Positions 33,061 through 33,232 of a DNA stretch of 33,232 nucleotides are shown here, piece by piece. The first letter of the stretch is position 1. Each line of letters begins with the position of its first letter. Source of the DNA: Sedimentisphaerales bacterium (lineage in GTDB: Bacteria > Planctomycetota > Phycisphaerae > Sedimentisphaerales > Anaerobacaceae); contig JAFGPS010000024.1 of the NCBI GenBank assembly GCA_016936075.1, positions 1-33,232 on the forward strand. Direction: 5' to 3'. Below the pieces are notes generated by a model, which searched no databases, had not been told where the DNA came from, and saw only the letters and a list, made by a program, of their open reading frames with translations. Both the position numbers and the translations under genes were made by a program.

Positions 33061-33232
33061 ATGTTTAAAAAATATGTTTCTGCAATCTCAATATGCTTAT
33101 TACTTGTATTGATGAGTACAAGTGTGGCAAATGCAATTGAAAGTGTAATACGAGAAGCTGAAGATGCAGATTCTATTACTTCTCCCTTAGAGGTCGTAGA
33201 TGATGATTCTGCTTCAGGTGGGCAATATATCG
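33061..33232 (+). CDS. Secreted protein opening with a CBM6/35-like module, 3' end outside window
   Basis: 57 residues are visible. AAGGAG precedes ATG 33061 with good spacing. The signal peptide (MFKKYVSAISICLLLVLMST) ends near SVANA. The mature protein begins IESVIREAEDADSITSP and continues with ASGGQYI, the first strands of a CBM6/CBM35-like carbohydrate-binding sandwich (EAE motif, then SGGxY). The same elements, REAESAD and NASGAYIGV, occur inside the symporter at 15230-17197, where they stand in the second half of the inserted domain. The catalytic or other domains of this protein lie beyond the window. Confidence 0.78.
   Translation, partial: MFKKYVSAISICLLLVLMSTSVANAIESVIREAEDADSITSPLEVVDDDSASGGQYI

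Overview
The window reads as a low-GC member of the Planctomycetota, most likely class Phycisphaerae, order Sedimentisphaerales. This is inferred from protein style, not from a marker gene. Several secreted proteins end in a dockerin-like module. There is a pseudopilin with the planctomycete-type N-terminal methylation site. A thioredoxin-fold protein carries QRPS where CXXC is expected. Sugar transporters of the GPH family sit beside xylan-type glycoside hydrolases. No phage, transposase, integrase or CRISPR array was seen.

Layout. 1-4.6 kb: the 3' part of a short SecA-like ATPase, an ApbE flavin transferase and a B12-type radical SAM protein. 4.7-7.1 kb: a minus-strand set for ions (CorA, a membrane RCK_C protein, a UPF0316 protein). 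7.3-12.2 kb: three secreted proteins (a 14-repeat LRR protein, a redox-dead thioredoxin-fold protein and a four-repeat dockerin protein). The first two share a striking ECF-sigma-like promoter. 12.2-13.5 kb: an MFS transporter closed by a bidirectional terminator. 13.6-24 kb: a plant-polysaccharide (xylan-type) locus with GH43, two GPH symporters, a secreted phosphoesterase, a CE15-like esterase and GH3. 24.2 kb: tRNA-Pro(GGG). 24.3-28.5 kb: a minus-strand run of six genes, comprising a His-rich membrane protein, a Fur-family regulator, a small His/Cys membrane protein, two related secreted dockerin proteins and a pseudopilin. It is preceded by a perfect 7-1-7 palindrome of Fur-box layout. 28.7-30.7 kb: ribF and nrnA. 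30.7-32 kb: a seven-repeat propeller-like dockerin protein. 32-33 kb: about 1 kb with little coding. 33.06 kb: the start of a secreted protein that opens with a CBM6/35-like module.

How the genes work together. In the sugar locus, a secreted esterase would open glucuronoxylan-type material outside the inner membrane. The two symporters would import oligosaccharides, and the signal-less GH43 and GH3 would finish them in the cytoplasm. The run at 24.3-28.5 kb looks like a metalloregulated envelope system that places metal-binding proteins at the membrane and outside it.

The strongest candidate for something undescribed is the symporter at 15230-17197. About 177 residues of a carbohydrate-binding-like beta-sandwich are inserted in its periplasmic loop between TM7 and TM8. 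The halves of the module are in swapped order (circularly permuted) relative to the secreted form, whose beginning is visible at 33061. A 6-bp direct repeat lies at the two junctions.
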